Positions 11,056 through 23,460 of a DNA stretch of 64,000 nucleotides are shown here, one piece after another. The notes beneath the pieces are model-generated. The model ran no database searches and was not told the DNA's origin. It saw only the letters and a program-made list of their open reading frames with translations. Numbering within the stretch: the stretch's first letter is position 1; every line of letters begins with the position of its first letter. The translations under genes and the position numbers were made by a program. Source of the DNA: Cristatella mucedo (Eukaryota > Bryozoa > Phylactolaemata > Cristatellidae); NCBI GenBank assembly GCA_009760855.2, contig WPIO01000015.1, forward strand, positions 5,137,501 to 5,201,500. Direction: 5' to 3'.

Positions 11056-11775
11056 TTAGGTACGCATTCGGTAGACAACAGACTTCGTCTCACGCAACAA
11101 AGAGAAAGTGGGAAGCAATGCAGAGTTAGGAGAGCAGTTGAGGTAGTGAGAAGCATAGAAGTAGCAGTTCAGGACCGCTGAAAAAGATGTGCCATAGTCG
11201 GCAGTTGAAGAGTAAATGACGTTGTGCAAGAATTGTGGAAGCGAGTTCCACGGTCTAGGACCTGCAAAGCTAAAGCTTCTGTCGCCAACTGTCTTTAAGC
11301 GGAGGAATGGGACAGCTAATTTATTGTCCACACAGGACCTGAGGGCACGAACAGGCTGAAACTGATGCAGCAGTTCAGCTAGGTATGAAGGAGCCAAGCC
11401 GTGGCGGGCCGTGTGGGTCAGCATAAGAACTTTGCTCTGTATCCTTTGCTTAACCGGCAACCATCCTAGCTCTTTCAGCAAAGGTGACACGTGCTCAAAC
11501 CACTGGGACGTGAAGACCATCCTTGCAGCCATATTCATAGTCCGCTGTATTGGCATACTAGCTTTCTTTGGTAGCCCAGCCAAAAGGGAATTACAATAAT
11601 CAAGCCGAAACAGAACTAAAGAGCTAGTTAAATTTTTTACAATCCACTGTTGGAGACAGCTTCTAATCTTGGATTGGGATGATAATAATAATAATAATAA
11701 TTCATTTGTATAACGCCCTAAGAGAACTAAATCTATATCCAGGCGCTTCACATATGCCTCAGGGCTCGAGCCCAC
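11056..11775 (-). pseudogene. LINE-A C-terminal ORF segment, copy 1
   Basis: The first codons up to the leucine run are SINE-derived. The rest matches the region after the RT in L2-type elements, with LDYCNSLLAGLPKK, MNMAARMVFTSQ, HVSPLLKELGWLPV, then RPWNSLPQFL and a Cys/Tyr-rich end. Upstream coding continues at 11840-13224, separated only by the SINE. The protein would reverse-transcribe the element's own RNA at the target site, but the SINE, together with an upstream frame change, makes this copy non-autonomous. Confidence 0.75.
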
Positions 11776-11833
11776 GACCTCAGCCAGACCTTAGTTGGGA
11801 CAAGCACCTTAACAGCTGGACCAATCCAGCTCG
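11683..11833 (-). mobile_element. tRNA-derived SINE inside LINE-A copy 1
   Basis: Read on the minus strand it has an A-box-like TGGTCCAGCTGTTAAGG near 11823-11806, a B-box-like GGGCTCGAGCC at 11773-11763, a body ending GCGCCTGGATATAGATT, then a GGGCGTTATACAAATGA end and a (TTA)n tail. GGATG occurs on both sides and may be the target-site duplication. The 3' end resembles that of LINE-B. The same SINE sits at 41484-41632, 44999-45135 and, partly, 30230-30375. Confidence 0.8.
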
Positions 11834-12000
11834 GCGGATGTTATGGCTAGCTGTAGAGGCAGTCTTCTGAATAAAGCTTTTGAAATTGAGGCAGCTGTCG
11901 AACGCGACACCTAGATTACGAGCACGTGGTGAAGGTCGCACTATAGCATCACCTATTAGAACGGCAAAGCCTTTTAATCCAGCCACACGCTTACGGTTTC

Positions 12001-13224
12001 CTATGAGCAGCTGTTCGGTTTATCTTCATGTAATTTCAGGAAGTTTTCCGACATCCAGGATCGAATATCGGCAAGGCAAGCATTCAGTTTCTCATTTGCT
12101 GCAGCAGATTCCGACGGTTTACATGACAAATACAACTGAGTATCGTCAGCATAGAAGTGATATCCTATTCCACGGGCTTTAATCACTTTTCCCAGAGGTT
12201 GGGTATAAATGGAGAACAGCAAGGGACCAAGTACAGACCCTTGAGGAACTCCACAGGTGACCCTTCTCATGTCTGAGACCTGACCCCCACACGACACAGT
12301 TTGAACACGATCAGACAAGTATGATTTAAACCACGCCAGTGCTTCGTCTGCCAGACCGATCGTTGTTCTCAATCGTTCAAGCAGAACTTCGTGATCAATG
12401 GTGTCGAAGGCAGCAGACAGATCTAGCAGAGCTAGGGCATTGACATTCCCGTCGTCGTTGCCACGTAGAATGTCATTGTTAACACGGAGTGTAGCAGTTT
12501 CAGTAGAGTGCTGCCTTTTTAAACCTGATTGAAATGTTCCTGACATACCAGTATTTTCAATATGTTCAACTAGCTGCTTAGCAACAATTTTTTCAAGAAT
12601 CTTTGATAAGAACGGAAGACGGGAAACTGGACGATAGTTTGCTAGGACCTCTGTGTCTAATCCAGGCTTTTTAAGAATAGGTCTAACGATTGCCGATTTG
12701 AAGGACTTGGGGACGACCCCTTTTCCCAAAGAAGCATTAAAAATATCGGTTATGGCAGGGCTAAGTTGGTCTGCAAGTGAAGACCACAGAGATGAAGGTA
12801 TACGGTCTTCAGGAGACGAGCTACATTTGCTAGACCTTATTAAGGCAGCCACATCACAGGCATAATTATCAGAGAACCTTTTCAGAAAGGTCACAGGTTG
12901 AGGAACGGCGATTGCTTTGGTCGGAGGGGGCTTAATGAAGGCAGGAATGTGCACAATTTTTTCAGTATAGAAGCGTGAAAACTTTTCGGCTGAGCCCTTA
13001 ATATCTGGGGAGTCAGACCTGGCAGCATTGGCCAGTAAATGGTTTACTGTCTTATAAATCTGTTTAGTGTCCGACTGGCAGGAATTCAGGTTTCTAATTA
13101 AAAAAGCCCTGGCTTTTTTAAGCCTTCGAGTTGAAACTCCAATGAAGTCTTTAAAATTGACTAGGTCTGCCTCGGACTCCGATTTCTTGAAACGACGTTC
13201 CAGCAGGAGCTTGACACGGCGCAT
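12001..13224 (-). pseudogene. LINE-A reverse transcriptase domain, copy 1
   Basis: A 407-codon open frame starting within the element after 5' truncation. RT landmarks run in order: [62 protein letters not shown], and the catalytic FYADDTQLYLS near residue 370. The arrangement is that of L2/CR1-superfamily elements. The frame runs out near 12001 in a region of small changes compared with copy 2, and the coding sense resumes at 11986-11840 in another frame. The endonuclease domain is missing through truncation. The RT core is intact, but with the SINE and frame change the whole ORF is not. Confidence 0.85.
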
Positions 13225-13384
13225 CTTAAGGAGTTTACTGGTTGATTAGTGATAGTTTTAACGTGTCAGTGTGCTATGGTACTTAAAATATAAATTACTC
13301 ATATCTAAAACTGAAAATACTGCCTACTATATGCATATCCTATATGAATATCAGCCTACTAAAGGTAAGTGAAGCACATGTTGA

Positions 13385-13515
13385 ATTTGATAGATACCGG
13401 CGCAACATTTGTGCATGGAGCGGCACAGTTTTTTGGTAGAGCCGCTCATGTTGCTGATAAAGCAGCATATAATGTGGCGAACGCTGTTGTACACAGTGAC
13501 ACACATCTGAGGGTC
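13385..13515 (+). pseudogene. Secreted Ala/Gly-rich peptide gene, copy C (exon 3 fragment)
   Basis: Only the 3' part of exon 3 remains, with codons for a GATFVHGAAQ-like stretch, RAAHVADKAAYN and the tail up to the LRVHDA end. It resembles the ends of copies B and F. Exons 1 and 2 are absent, since the sequence before it is the end of the U-B flank. The 3' flank after it (to about 13.9 kb) matches that of copies B and E. Confidence 0.6.
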
Positions 13516-14860
13516 CATGATGCTTGATGACGGAATACATTACATTATTCGTGATTTTCTTCAATGAAACCATAAGTATTTCAGAGGTGCTCTGAAATCT
13601 TGAACGTACTTTGTTGTGATGTTACGGAATGCATCTAAATTATCTATATGGCTATTGGTTTAGCTAGAAACACTTTGAATTTAGCTTTAAAATGAAGAGA
13701 TCATTTTTACGCGACATAGAAGAATTGCACACTAAATGAGCTACATTTTTCTAGGCTGTGTGTGCTTGATGTGGGCAAACCAAACCGTTTGATCGTTGAT
13801 CATTTGCACGAGTCAGTTTGCTATGGCACTCAAAATATAAATTACTCAAACTTAAAATGCAAATATCTTGCCTAAAGATTTTGCGTTTAATTTACGCAAG
13901 CGAATGTTGACAAGTTAGACACGAATGGTGTTCAGGCTAACGCAGCATGTATAGTAGATGAATAGTCTCATTTTATTCTCCCATTACTGTAGATTCGCAT
14001 ATTTGGCTTTTGAAAATAATCCCAAAACAGTTGTTCCAGATATTATTGAGAACATTTTAAGCACTGAATCTTTAACGACAGCGTTCTAGAATAAAAATGC
14101 AAAACCTATTGACGATGTTTTTTAAGTATAGTGTTCCGGGTTGTGTTGATGCCAAATTTACATAAAAACGACGGGTACTGGCCAACAGATTAAGTGTCAT
14201 TTAGACCAGCATACAGCTGTGCAAGTGAGGTCGCGTTGTAGAAAACCAGGTAAAACTACGAACGTTTTATTGATATTGATCGCCGAGACTCATAACATAT
14301 ACTGGTTTTGACGCTAATAAAGCTACGCTCAAAATTGCATGACGAACGCTAAAAATGTATTGCCACGGGTAAACATCTTGCCAGTTGCAGGACGGGCTGA
14401 AATATGATTTCCTGTCTAACTTCTGGTCGTTATATACAGTCTTTCTACCTTGGCGTTTAACAGATGGTAGAAAGTAAATTCTGACAAGACAGTTACTCTC
14501 CTAAATACTTTCTCTGAAAAATACAAAGCATATTTTCTTAACAATGCAGCCTGCAATACCTCTCTCGGCTAATTTTGAGCTAGTAGAAAGGGGTCTATGT
14601 AAGACCCATGAAAACATACAGCATAGATTTATCTTATTAAGTGTTATCTAAAAGCTTGGATCCCTATAGTGTTACCCAAATGGTAGTCACAGATCGGCGG
14701 AGATGATTGGCGTCTAACTGATGAGAAGCTAAAGCTCTGCTTTGTGACTCGGTATTCTTTGAAAGGTACAATCAGTGTAGGGCTTGACGTAGTGGGTGTG
14801 GCCGGTTAGAGTTGAATAAAAATTCCTGATTTGCTACCGGATGAGTGCAATATTGCTTGG
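13515..14860. other. Tail-to-tail junction between U-C and U-D
   Basis: The left part, to about 13.9 kb, is unit 3' flank in plus orientation. The minus-orientation flank of U-D begins near 14.86 kb. About 1 kb between them (13.9-14.86 kb) has no support for any gene or element. Confidence 0.5.
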
Positions 14861-15884
14861 ATCCATACAGTGAGAAATAATAACCTTATGATACCTTACA
14901 TAATTACGTAGTGTTGCATAACAAGTCACTTTTAATTAGGTTTGTTCAGAATTTAAAAGTCGGTTCGAATTGCAACTTTTACTAATGGCCTGTGCCCGTC
15001 ATTATAATATCAATTTAGCCTCTGCATAACCTGGAAAGGTAGACTCAAGGCACATCATCGATATGCTACCCAGTGTTTTTTGGGGAATTCAGTTGATAGA
15101 GTGTACGAGATGGATAATAATTGTTGCTGGAACAACTTATTCCTGCTCAGGGGCTATAGATAATTATATAACTCTACGGTGAGTTGAGAACACAATTACT
15201 CTATGCTTGTACTTTACATACTGCCGTTGTCTGGGAATTATAGCTGCAAGACCTGTCAGAAAAGTGCTGACCAATATATCATATAGGTCATGCATCAAAT
15301 CTGGAATATCTTGCAACCATATTCGGAACGACTGATTCGGGATTATTTTCTACCACTAACTATGCGAATCTGGTGTGACCGAAGAACATACAGAGACCAT
15401 TCCTCTACTGTGCACGCTGCTTCAGCCTCAACGTCATTCGTGTTTAACTTCTCAACATTCGCTTGCATTAGGTACACCTAATCTTAAAACGAGATATTTC
15501 AATTCTAAGTCGGGGTAATTTATTTTTTATGTACGTCAGCAAACCGAAACGTGGAAATTATCACTAACTGACCAGTATTCTGCTTCTATATTAGACGCAA
15601 GGCCTGGATAAATGTTTCTCTTTTAGTGACCATGTCTGGTCCGTTATTTAAAAACGATGCATTAACTTTTAGGCCACCTTTAAAGTGCTTGTAACTAAAC
15701 CAATAGCCACACGGATGTTTCAGGTGCATTCTTTTATGGCGAATTAAAAACATCCAATACTTTTGAGCCCCTCCAAAATACTCGTGCCTTTATTGAAGAT
15801 AATCGCAGATGCTGGCAAGCATCTCTTTGCATAGCATTATTGACCCTCAGATTTTACCCGTCAACAACAGCATTTGCCACACTT

Positions 15885-16384
15885 TTAAACGTGCACAACA
15901 GCGTTTGCATCACTATATGCTACATTATTAACAACGTGAGCAGGTCCACCAACCAAATGTGCTGCTCCTAGCATAAGTGCTGCACCGCCTCGTATAGCTG
16001 TTCCAATCAGTGGTGCTGCTATTGAGGAGAGGGTACCAAGCGAGAATCTTTTGAACACTTGATACTCTACTGAATGGAATTTTTGTTTGTTAGTCGACTC
16101 AAGGCGAGCTGTGGACAAAAAATAAGAGTAAATGGTGATGGTGAAAGATTTACTTGTATGAGCTTGAGTGAGTTCTTCAAGAGCTTCACTGCTAACCTGG
16201 ACATCCTTTTTTGATTCCTGCAAAGATATTATCCAAGACGTATCATCATCATATGGTTGAAACCAAGCGTTCTTAGAAAACATGCTGAATAACCTATTGA
16301 ACTGTCTGAGACTCACCTGACCTATTTCAGCTGCAAAAGCTCACACACAAGGGGCGTGAACACTGCTGCAGCGACTAGCTTCAT
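15885..16384 (-). pseudogene. Secreted Ala/Gly-rich peptide gene, copy D (1-nt deletion in exon 1)
   Basis: Exons are 16384-16317, 16217-16154 and 16108-15885. Exon 1 is 68 nt instead of 69: one base is missing near the end of the signal-peptide core, which brings a stop into frame just before the donor. Intron 1 is 99 nt (GTGAGT to TTTGCAG) and intron 2 is 45 nt (GTAAAT, pyrimidine run, CCACAG). Exon 2 encodes KDVQVSSEALEEL. Exon 3 is fully open, with charged ESTNKQKF, then IAAPLIGTAIRGGAALM and GAAHLVGGPAHVV, ending AVVHV. Both introns happen to be multiples of three and open, so an unspliced reading of 143 codons exists; copy B argues that they are introns. The secreted location is inferred from the signal peptide of copy A. 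Function is unknown. Confidence 0.75.
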
Positions 16385-17934
16385 GGAAGCTATAACAGCA
16401 GCCAAGATATGACAAGAAATGTTCGAGATTGAGGTGTAACCATAAACTCAATAATTAACATTTATGGCCTGAAAACTGATTTCTCTATTTATTTTCACGT
16501 CCGCCTAAATTTTTGTCTACCAGATTGTGGTATGAAGTTATTTGGGTTTATTCCTTCGATTATTTTCATCACCATTACTTGGGTTAATATCGATTATTAT
16601 TTTTATTCCAAAAATTATGAGTAGGACATTCCCGTATTTCCTTCTCCAGTTGATAATTAACTAGGGGATACAAGTGAAGTGAGAGTTTCAGCTTTGTCAT
16701 ATATTTTATTAAAATAATTAGTAATGCCTATTTTAAATACTTGACCCTAAAACTGTTTCAATTAAACCTATGCTAGACCTGGGAATTCGAAATACTATTC
16801 CAGCTTGCACGACATGTAGCAAGTCAACAGATATCAGATATTGCATCTAGGCTATATGAGGAACACACCGATTGTAGGTTTAATCTGTGCTTGGTTAGGA
16901 CGTTTTCAGTTCACTACTCAATTCATGTCTGCATGTGCTTATATTCCGGTATAGTATCCTGTATTCCAAGAAATCCTGGAAATGGGCAGTTCATGATTGG
17001 GACACGATCGTCAACATTATTTTTGAAAACACCACAATACATCCATATTGTGAACGATAGACCTCTCACTATCAACCTCATTTATCGGAAAGACGTTGAG
17101 GCAGAACACAAGATTCAACCTATTGCATGCTTCTGGGAGCAAATACTTTAGTCTATAAGCAGCATGTCACCATGAGTCAAGTGCAGCTCCAAATAAATCA
17201 TTAATTTTGGAAATCAGCAATCGGTTTTACTAAATGGCTACATCTTTTGAATTCATAAGGCCGATGAAGCTGGAGTCATTAGTGTGGAAAATGAAATCTT
17301 GCAATAAGCCTGCCAAATAAAGAAATTTTGTTACGTGAAAATTTCCTCAGAGTTTACTTTACGAATCTCACATCAGGATGCTAATTAAACGTGGTTGACA
17401 GAAAACAAGCTTCTGAATTGGCTATTAAATTCATAAAGTAGTAGATTTACAGAAAGAAGTACCCTGACGACTGGGCTGCACAAATAGAAAATTAGTAACT
17501 CCATTTATTTAAAGCTAGCAACCAAGCCGGTAATAGAAGATAAGCCTTCTCATGAGAGTTGACGGTGCAACATGTCGAACCACTAGTTAGCTGCCATACG
17601 ATGTCGTGGACACTCATCATTTTTCTGGAAGCCTACCGTCACATCTAAGCTAGTGGTGATTATGAATACCTGGTAGGGCTAGATGCAGGCGTAAAACCGC
17701 TGCTGTCGATCCACAAGCGATCACTCGGCTACTTTATGATCAGCCTGCAGATCCTGCCAATACCTCAGAGCACACATTGTCATATATTGCGGTTCCTCTA
17801 TCAGCACAGCCATACCCGTCAGCTTCAAGACATCATTTTAATTTAGAAAACCCCGACGGATGTTATTCATCCCACATAAATTCTTATCATTTGAATAATC
17901 TTAACTTATATTTGCTCAATGGCCGAAAAGTTAA

Positions 17935-18330
17935 TGTCAAATATAAGAAGAAATAAACATGGACGGAACGAAACGTGGCCTTCGGTACGCATTTTGTAGT
18001 CAACCGACTTCATCTCACCCAACAAAGAGAAATTGGGAAGCATAGCTGAGTCTAGTGAGCAGTAGAGGCAGTGAGTTACATGGAAGTAGCAGCTTAGGAA
18101 GCTGAAAAAGATACCCAGCACTGGGCAGTGTTACATCACTTGTCGTTACTTAAGAATCGTTGAGGCGAGTTCCAGTGACTACGAACCGCTGAGAGAAAGC
18201 TTCTGTAGCCGAAGGACGTCTAGCTAAGTACAGAAACAGTGAACGCATTTTCATACGCGATCAGACAACAAGAGGTGGCTTAAACTGGTACAGCAGCTCA
18301 GCTAAATCTGAGTACGAATCAAAGTTAGAG
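17935..18330 (-). mobile_element. LINE-A 3' relic in U-D
   Basis: A degraded end of the LINE-A ORF (SFLSCYF, LPNFSLLGEMKSVDY) and upstream codons to about 18330. It has the same relative position as relics in other units, so it is part of the duplicated unit rather than a new insertion. Confidence 0.6.
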
Positions 18331-19859
18331 GCAGCAAACACAGTGTTTGCGTTTAAAGAACAGGTCACAAAGAACTATTAAATGCTGTGATTATCAAATA
18401 CAAAATGTAGCTTCTTGAAAGCGGTTACACCTTGGGAAGTCATGGCGTCAGTCCACTATGAGTTGCAGACTTTAGGAAATTACTAAAAAACAGTATTGCC
18501 TCCGAATTAATTAAATTTCGTACCAGGTACAGCTAAATGATTCATATCTGAAAACGGGTTAGATTCTATCATGCACGAACAGCTGGAATCGTTTACGAAA
18601 AGTTCTGCAAAAAATAACAAAAGTTAGCAAAAAATAAGCCTGTCTTCAGAGCTTCGCACCAATTGGAAGGGTGTGAGTGCTCATGCTGGACACTAACTAG
18701 CATCGATTTATGGATGTCACGGCTGAATGAAAAATACGCAAGGCTAAATTAAAATGCAGTATCCCGGTTCAAGTGAGCCCAAAATTTAGCACATTTACAA
18801 TGCACTCAAATGTTTGTATTAAGTGCACAACCAGGTGATCTAGTATTTGCCACTGCAAGCTGCTGCATTAGCCGTTAAAACTTTCTTCCAGGTATTTATT
18901 TCAGGATAAATTATTGTTCAGCTATGCTCTTACATTTACTTATAAATAAATTAACAACGAATTCAGTTTTTCAACAAAAGTCGATAGGAAAACTCCAAGT
19001 CCATATCAGAGAAGCCTGTTTTGAACATGAACTGAGGAAACTGGCTTTTACTAGTAGCTCTGCTGGGCGACGGATTTTTTCCCGAAACCAGTGTGCCACA
19101 TTTCGGTTTTAGCTAACGTGAATAGCGAGGTTGTAGTTAGCTTTAAGGCTCGCACTCATTTTGCTTAATAAATGAATGTATTAGCTATCTTAGCAACCAA
19201 CAAATCATAGGCTATCGTGTAAACCATCTCTAGCGAAATGATTGTCTCGTCTCAAATCAGCATTGTGTCTCCAGCGAAAAGTGGCAGTTTTTGAATGCTA
19301 CCTATTACACCAAACCCTCTTGGACGTAAGGCTACCATCGGCCAGCAATCTATCAGACTAACAAATGTATCCGAAGTGCATGTCGATTTTTGTCCTGGCC
19401 AGTACATGAGGCTCGAATATAAACTAAGGCAAAACAATTTGCATGCTCCTCTTTATCATCAGCTTCACAGTCAGCTTCTCCGTAGCAGTGCCTATGAATT
19501 AGCGGAGCTTCATTAGTTTAATCACGCGGACATTTTTTCAGCCATCGAAATGTATGCAGGCCAAGATATGTTTGCCATTCGTTGCACATTTTTTGGCGGC
19601 TAGCACTCTGTTAAGCTTCAGTCGAACAACGTTACACCTCTTTACTGACAATTTATCTCTACAAGAGAGTCGCGGCCTGTTACTCGATCATTAAGTGCAG
19701 AAAAACTAACGAAATCAGTTGAAATCACAACCAAATGGGTTCATGTGATTTATCCATTCAGTGACACTTACTACAGATGATACAATTTGCCAATCTCCAA
19801 GAACATTTTAGTACTCATATTCTCTCGCACTGTAGGTCGTTACAAGATTGTGTTCGTCT

Positions 19860-20690
19860 TGAGAAGCGACAGCACGTCGAGGCAGAGCATTGCATTCCAG
19901 CTTAGTTTTTAGTTTGTGCTGAGTGCTTTGATTTCATGATTTTTTAGCTGAAGTGGAGCATATTGATAGCCAGGAATGATGTTAACCAATCGCGGCGCCT
20001 GAGCAATTACACGCTGCGGCAGCAGGACTGTATTATGATGTCGTAGTAAAAGACATTTATTCGTCGTTGGATTTGGTGAAACGAATTCCTAAGATCAGAG
20101 GATTCCTAAACTAGAGTACCACACACGACTTACATGCAGTGGTTGTGAGATCGTCAACTTACATATATTGCTCAAGTATTTAATTTAAATCTAGTACTTC
20201 GATCGATGACTTTAAATTGTATCTCGTCATATTTAGGTTGACTTAGCTGCTGCTAGCCATACCACTGCCACGGAACACCACCACTTTTTAACTTTCCCCT
20301 TACCCATAAGGACCTTCGGCTAAACTGCAACAGCATCTCGTGCAACGATACAATATGATCTTTATTATATAGTTCTATATCATTCATAACACTATTTAGA
20401 TTTCCGTATTTATTCCTGCAGTGTGATTTCAGGCCAACTGCTTCCATATTTTGGCCATCTGGAATGGAATTTATGTCTTTGTGGCTACAGCCTTGAGCTG
20501 CTAGTATCAGTCTGAGATGAGTAGCAGTTCAGCTTTGCCAGTACCTTTTTAACTAGTGGCTAGCTTAAATTGCTAAAATGCGTGCTTTCAATGTAGATAC
20601 TATGTTACAAAGTGGCCTTTCATTGAGAAATTATTAGAAATTTCATTTGAAAACTATATCGGCTTCACAGCCAACTCTGCCTACTATCAG
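19860..20690. other. Unassigned sequence
   Basis: No recognisable gene, RNA or repeat. A 64-codon minus frame at 20253-20447 has no supporting features. Confidence 0.35.
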
Positions 20691-21180
20691 CTAAATGACA
20701 TTACTAAAATTTTAGCTTGTTTAGACAGAGGCATTACAACAAAAGTGGTTCGCACAATCATTGAATCTCATTTCCACTTCTCCAACTCACTTTTTCACTG
20801 CACTGTCCTGCAATTCGGTGCTTACAGTCGGTGCCAAACTGTATAGTGAGGCTTGTCTGGCGTGAGATTCGCACTTGCCACACCACACTACTTCTTGCCG
20901 ATCTGCACTAGCTCCCAATCGAACACCGACTTGATGACTTCTCCTATCACTCTTGAGCACCTCATTATGATTCTCCTGCCTACCTCTGAGAGCGATTCCA
21001 AAAAACCAGAAAATGCGGCATGCGTCCCGTTTTCCTGAATCAAACCGTTTAGCTAAACCTCATACTAATCTACAATCCTACGGATGCAGTGTCTTTACTT
21101 TTAATTATAACATGGAACTCACTCCAGTCAGACGTTATTAAGTCCCCTGACTCAACGAAATTGTAAAGAATTTTTCAATT
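20690..21180 (+). mobile_element. Old LINE-B fragment (C-terminal region)
   Basis: Very degraded. Words equivalent to the after-RT region of LINE-B can be followed: the K..RACLDK region, then LLADLHWLP-like codons near 20890-20910, then the segment before the 3' UTR. Many indels. Identified by alignment to 50.7-51.2 kb. Confidence 0.5.
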
Positions 21181-22085
21181 AAAGAATCAACTATTATCTC
21201 AAGTCGTAGAACTAAATTACCAGCCACGTAACGTTGACTAGTGGACATAAGTCGTACACGCTAGGAAGAAATGATTTGTCTACAGATATCCTTAGTGGGA
21301 CTGTGACTCAGGAGACAATGATCATTGGTAGAAAGGTCTGCAGGGGATGAGACTGCCTGAGAAGCCGAAGGTTTTTTGAGTGGCAGAGAGGCGGACAATT
21401 GCTCTTGGCGGATGGCTCATTAGTCCCGCATAAACCCTTGAATTGGAAGCAGCTGTGGGGTCGTGTGTCTAGAAGAAACTATCAATAGCTGTCTTGCGTT
21501 TTCTGATCGAAAAGCATCTCGGCGGCTCCAAAGAAGTACATGAGCAAAGTATAATCAGTGCTGCTTGAGGAGCCGAGCCTTGGATAATGAGGGAGCTAAA
21601 GTGCTAGGAAAAATTTTGAACTCACTCCGGACTTAATTTACGACATACCAAGGTTTGATCACTGTAAACGTACGAAACCGTCTTTGCTAATCACAGCACA
21701 GTTGACTGTGGTCCTTTGTAAGCAAGCGTTTGCTGACACTGAGCACTCTACAACTAACCTTATTTCACAATTTGAAACTCGGCATGTCACATTTAGCAAT
21801 GTCATGCATAAACACACTGTGAATTACCACACATTATTCCACCTTGCTTTTCCAACGAATGAGTTGTGGTGACTCATTATTCAGCAACTAATCTAATAAG
21901 TTTTAAAATTTTGAAGCACTGGTTAAAATCGGCGAATAGCAGTTTTTAACTTGAATGAATCTTAATTCACAATCTCAAACATTTCTGAGCATGTTAACGT
22001 TGAATATGTCACTCATTAAGCTACTATGTTGATCAGTGATATTTATTACTACTAAAGTTAAACCGAAACGCTTGGACAGCCACTT
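21180..22085. other. Unassigned sequence
   Basis: Nothing could be supported. A 62-codon plus frame at 21684-21872 is probably chance. Confidence 0.35.
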
Positions 22086-22089
22086 TTAC

Positions 22090-23460
22090 TTTACTAAACT
22101 TGCAAAAGAACCATAAATAAAGGGGTCACTCTACAAATAATAATAAAAACAATGATGCCTTCGTAAAAGCTTCTTAGATAACTCAGTCTGTTTTTAGGAG
22201 ACAGACAATTGCTGCAAAGGCAGCACAAACCATATGCATTATTGTAGCATGCTAAATAAACAACACGAATATAGTGATAAGGGGTAAAATGCACAGGGTC
22301 AGAATGCATTTACGGTTAGCAGCAGCATGCACTGAGTCAGCAATCACAAGCACGTAAATGACGACTCACAGGGACCCCATAAATAGGTATTTTTTTAGTG
22401 TCTTTTTAAATGTGGTCAAGTAAGGAGATGTCGTGACGCCTAAACAGTTAGATTATGGAAAGCGGATGGTGCGACTCCGGCTGGCAGAGCAAATCAAATA
22501 GGTAGGCTTGAGCCAAAGAAGGACCTAAAAGTGAGTGACCAAACCTTTAAGTCGATGTGTAGCTTAACTGGGAGCCGGTGCATGACGGTGTGAGGTGGTG
22601 TAATTCGGCAACTGCAATGCTAACGACAGGCAAGCCTAGTGGCTCAGTTTTGCAAAAACTGTAAGGGCCTGAGTGCACATGCCGGTAGGCCAGCAAGCAG
22701 TGAGTTATAGGGGACCTAAAAGTGAGTGATGTCATATCCCTGTCTAATCAAGCCCTATTTTTAATAAGTGTTACGTGGCTAAAAGTAGGCAGACTTGACT
22801 AAGGAAACTATTTGGTCCTCTAAACCTCTGGTCACCTTGGAGCATGACAATTTGATTATGTGCGGATGCAAAATGAGATATGCTAGCAGAGACGACTTTC
22901 TTCAGTAGTCTTTCCAATTTCTGAATCACACTTTGTCGCTCATGACTAGAAAGTTTGTTGTATGATGATTCAGTTTAGGAAAAATGGCTGCCACTCGTGT
23001 GTGACTGCCATCAATACATGCAGCAATGGAGTTGAGAGAATTCGAGGTGCTCAAAGGCTGTGATAGATCTAAGAAAAATTACCATTGGTTTTATCCACAT
23101 ATAAGTGAAAGCCGAGATTATGCTTGGTAATCAAATCGGCAAGAGGGACAGTATAAACCGCGAAAAGACCTGGCCCAAGAATGGAGCCTTGAGGTACCCG
23201 ATATCTCAGAGGTTCTTCGGATGGTTTCCATTTAAATCAATACTCTGGAGTATCCGACTTAGATAGGGTCTTAGCTATTGCAGAGCAATGCTAGCGATGC
23301 CCAGTCAAGATGGGAGGCCATCAAAAAGGACTTGGTGATCGACAGTATCAAATGCTGCCAAAGGATAGATAAAAGCATGCAGAGATAATCTACCTACGTA
23401 TGCGTTTCTAAGTAGGTGGTTTTACACTCGAAGCAATGCTGGCTCTGTGAAGTGGTTAGC
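22090..23460 (-). mobile_element. Degraded LINE-B copy, 3' half
   Basis: Minus strand. The 3' UTR with a GTGCATTTTACCCC-like segment is at about 22260-22320, C-terminal coding at 22380-22740, and RT remnants at 22750-23460, including the region that in intact copies encodes GVPQGSVLGP (about 23170-23200). No long open frame remains. Confidence 0.6.

Larger units (their letters stand above)
10955..13240 (-). mobile_element. LINE-A copy 1 (L2/CR1-type), 5'-truncated, carrying a SINE
   Basis: A non-LTR retrotransposon inserted in the 3' flank of U-B, which is continuous with 13240-13330 across the element when compared with U-E. Reading the minus strand, it starts inside the endonuclease-to-RT linker, covers the RT and C-terminal domains, and ends in a 3' UTR with an ATACATTACATTAC-like tail near 10960. 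A SINE splits the ORF at 11683-11833. It is almost identical to 40.77-43.04 kb, so transposition or duplication was recent. Confidence 0.85.
4040..13330 (+). repeat. Repeat unit U-B (inverted relative to U-A, with insertions)
   Basis: The unit is read in reverse order. The distal spacer at 4040-5330 matches 48.2-49.1 kb and 18.5-18.9 kb reversed. It is followed by a LINE-A relic, the block at 5590-6040, the core at 6100-6620, the proximal region, the gene at 10180-10698, and the 3' flank at 10700-10955. The flank resumes at 13240-13330 after a LINE-A insertion. A second interruption, with a 217-bp flanking duplication, lies at 7013-9806. Together with U-A this forms a large imperfect inverted repeat centred near 3.5-4.5 kb. 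Confidence 0.7.
14860..19860 (-). repeat. Repeat unit U-D (most complete, least interrupted unit)
   Basis: The 3' flank is at 14860-15880, the gene at 15885-16384, the proximal upstream part at 16385-17340, the core at 17340-17850, a short AT-rich block, a LINE-A relic at 17935-18330, and the distal spacer onward. Distal matches are 48.77-49.75 kb and 62.7-63.6 kb. It lacks the block found between core and LINE-A relic in U-B and U-J, and part of the distal spacer. Its first 600 bp match 44.1-44.69 kb. Confidence 0.7.

Noticed and set aside
15885-16316. A 143-codon open frame running from intron 1 through exon 3 of copy D as a single-exon gene
   Set aside because: It starts inside a sequence with a GTGAGT donor just before it, lacks the signal peptide, and reads through two GT-AG introns that are frame-disrupting or stop-containing in other copies.
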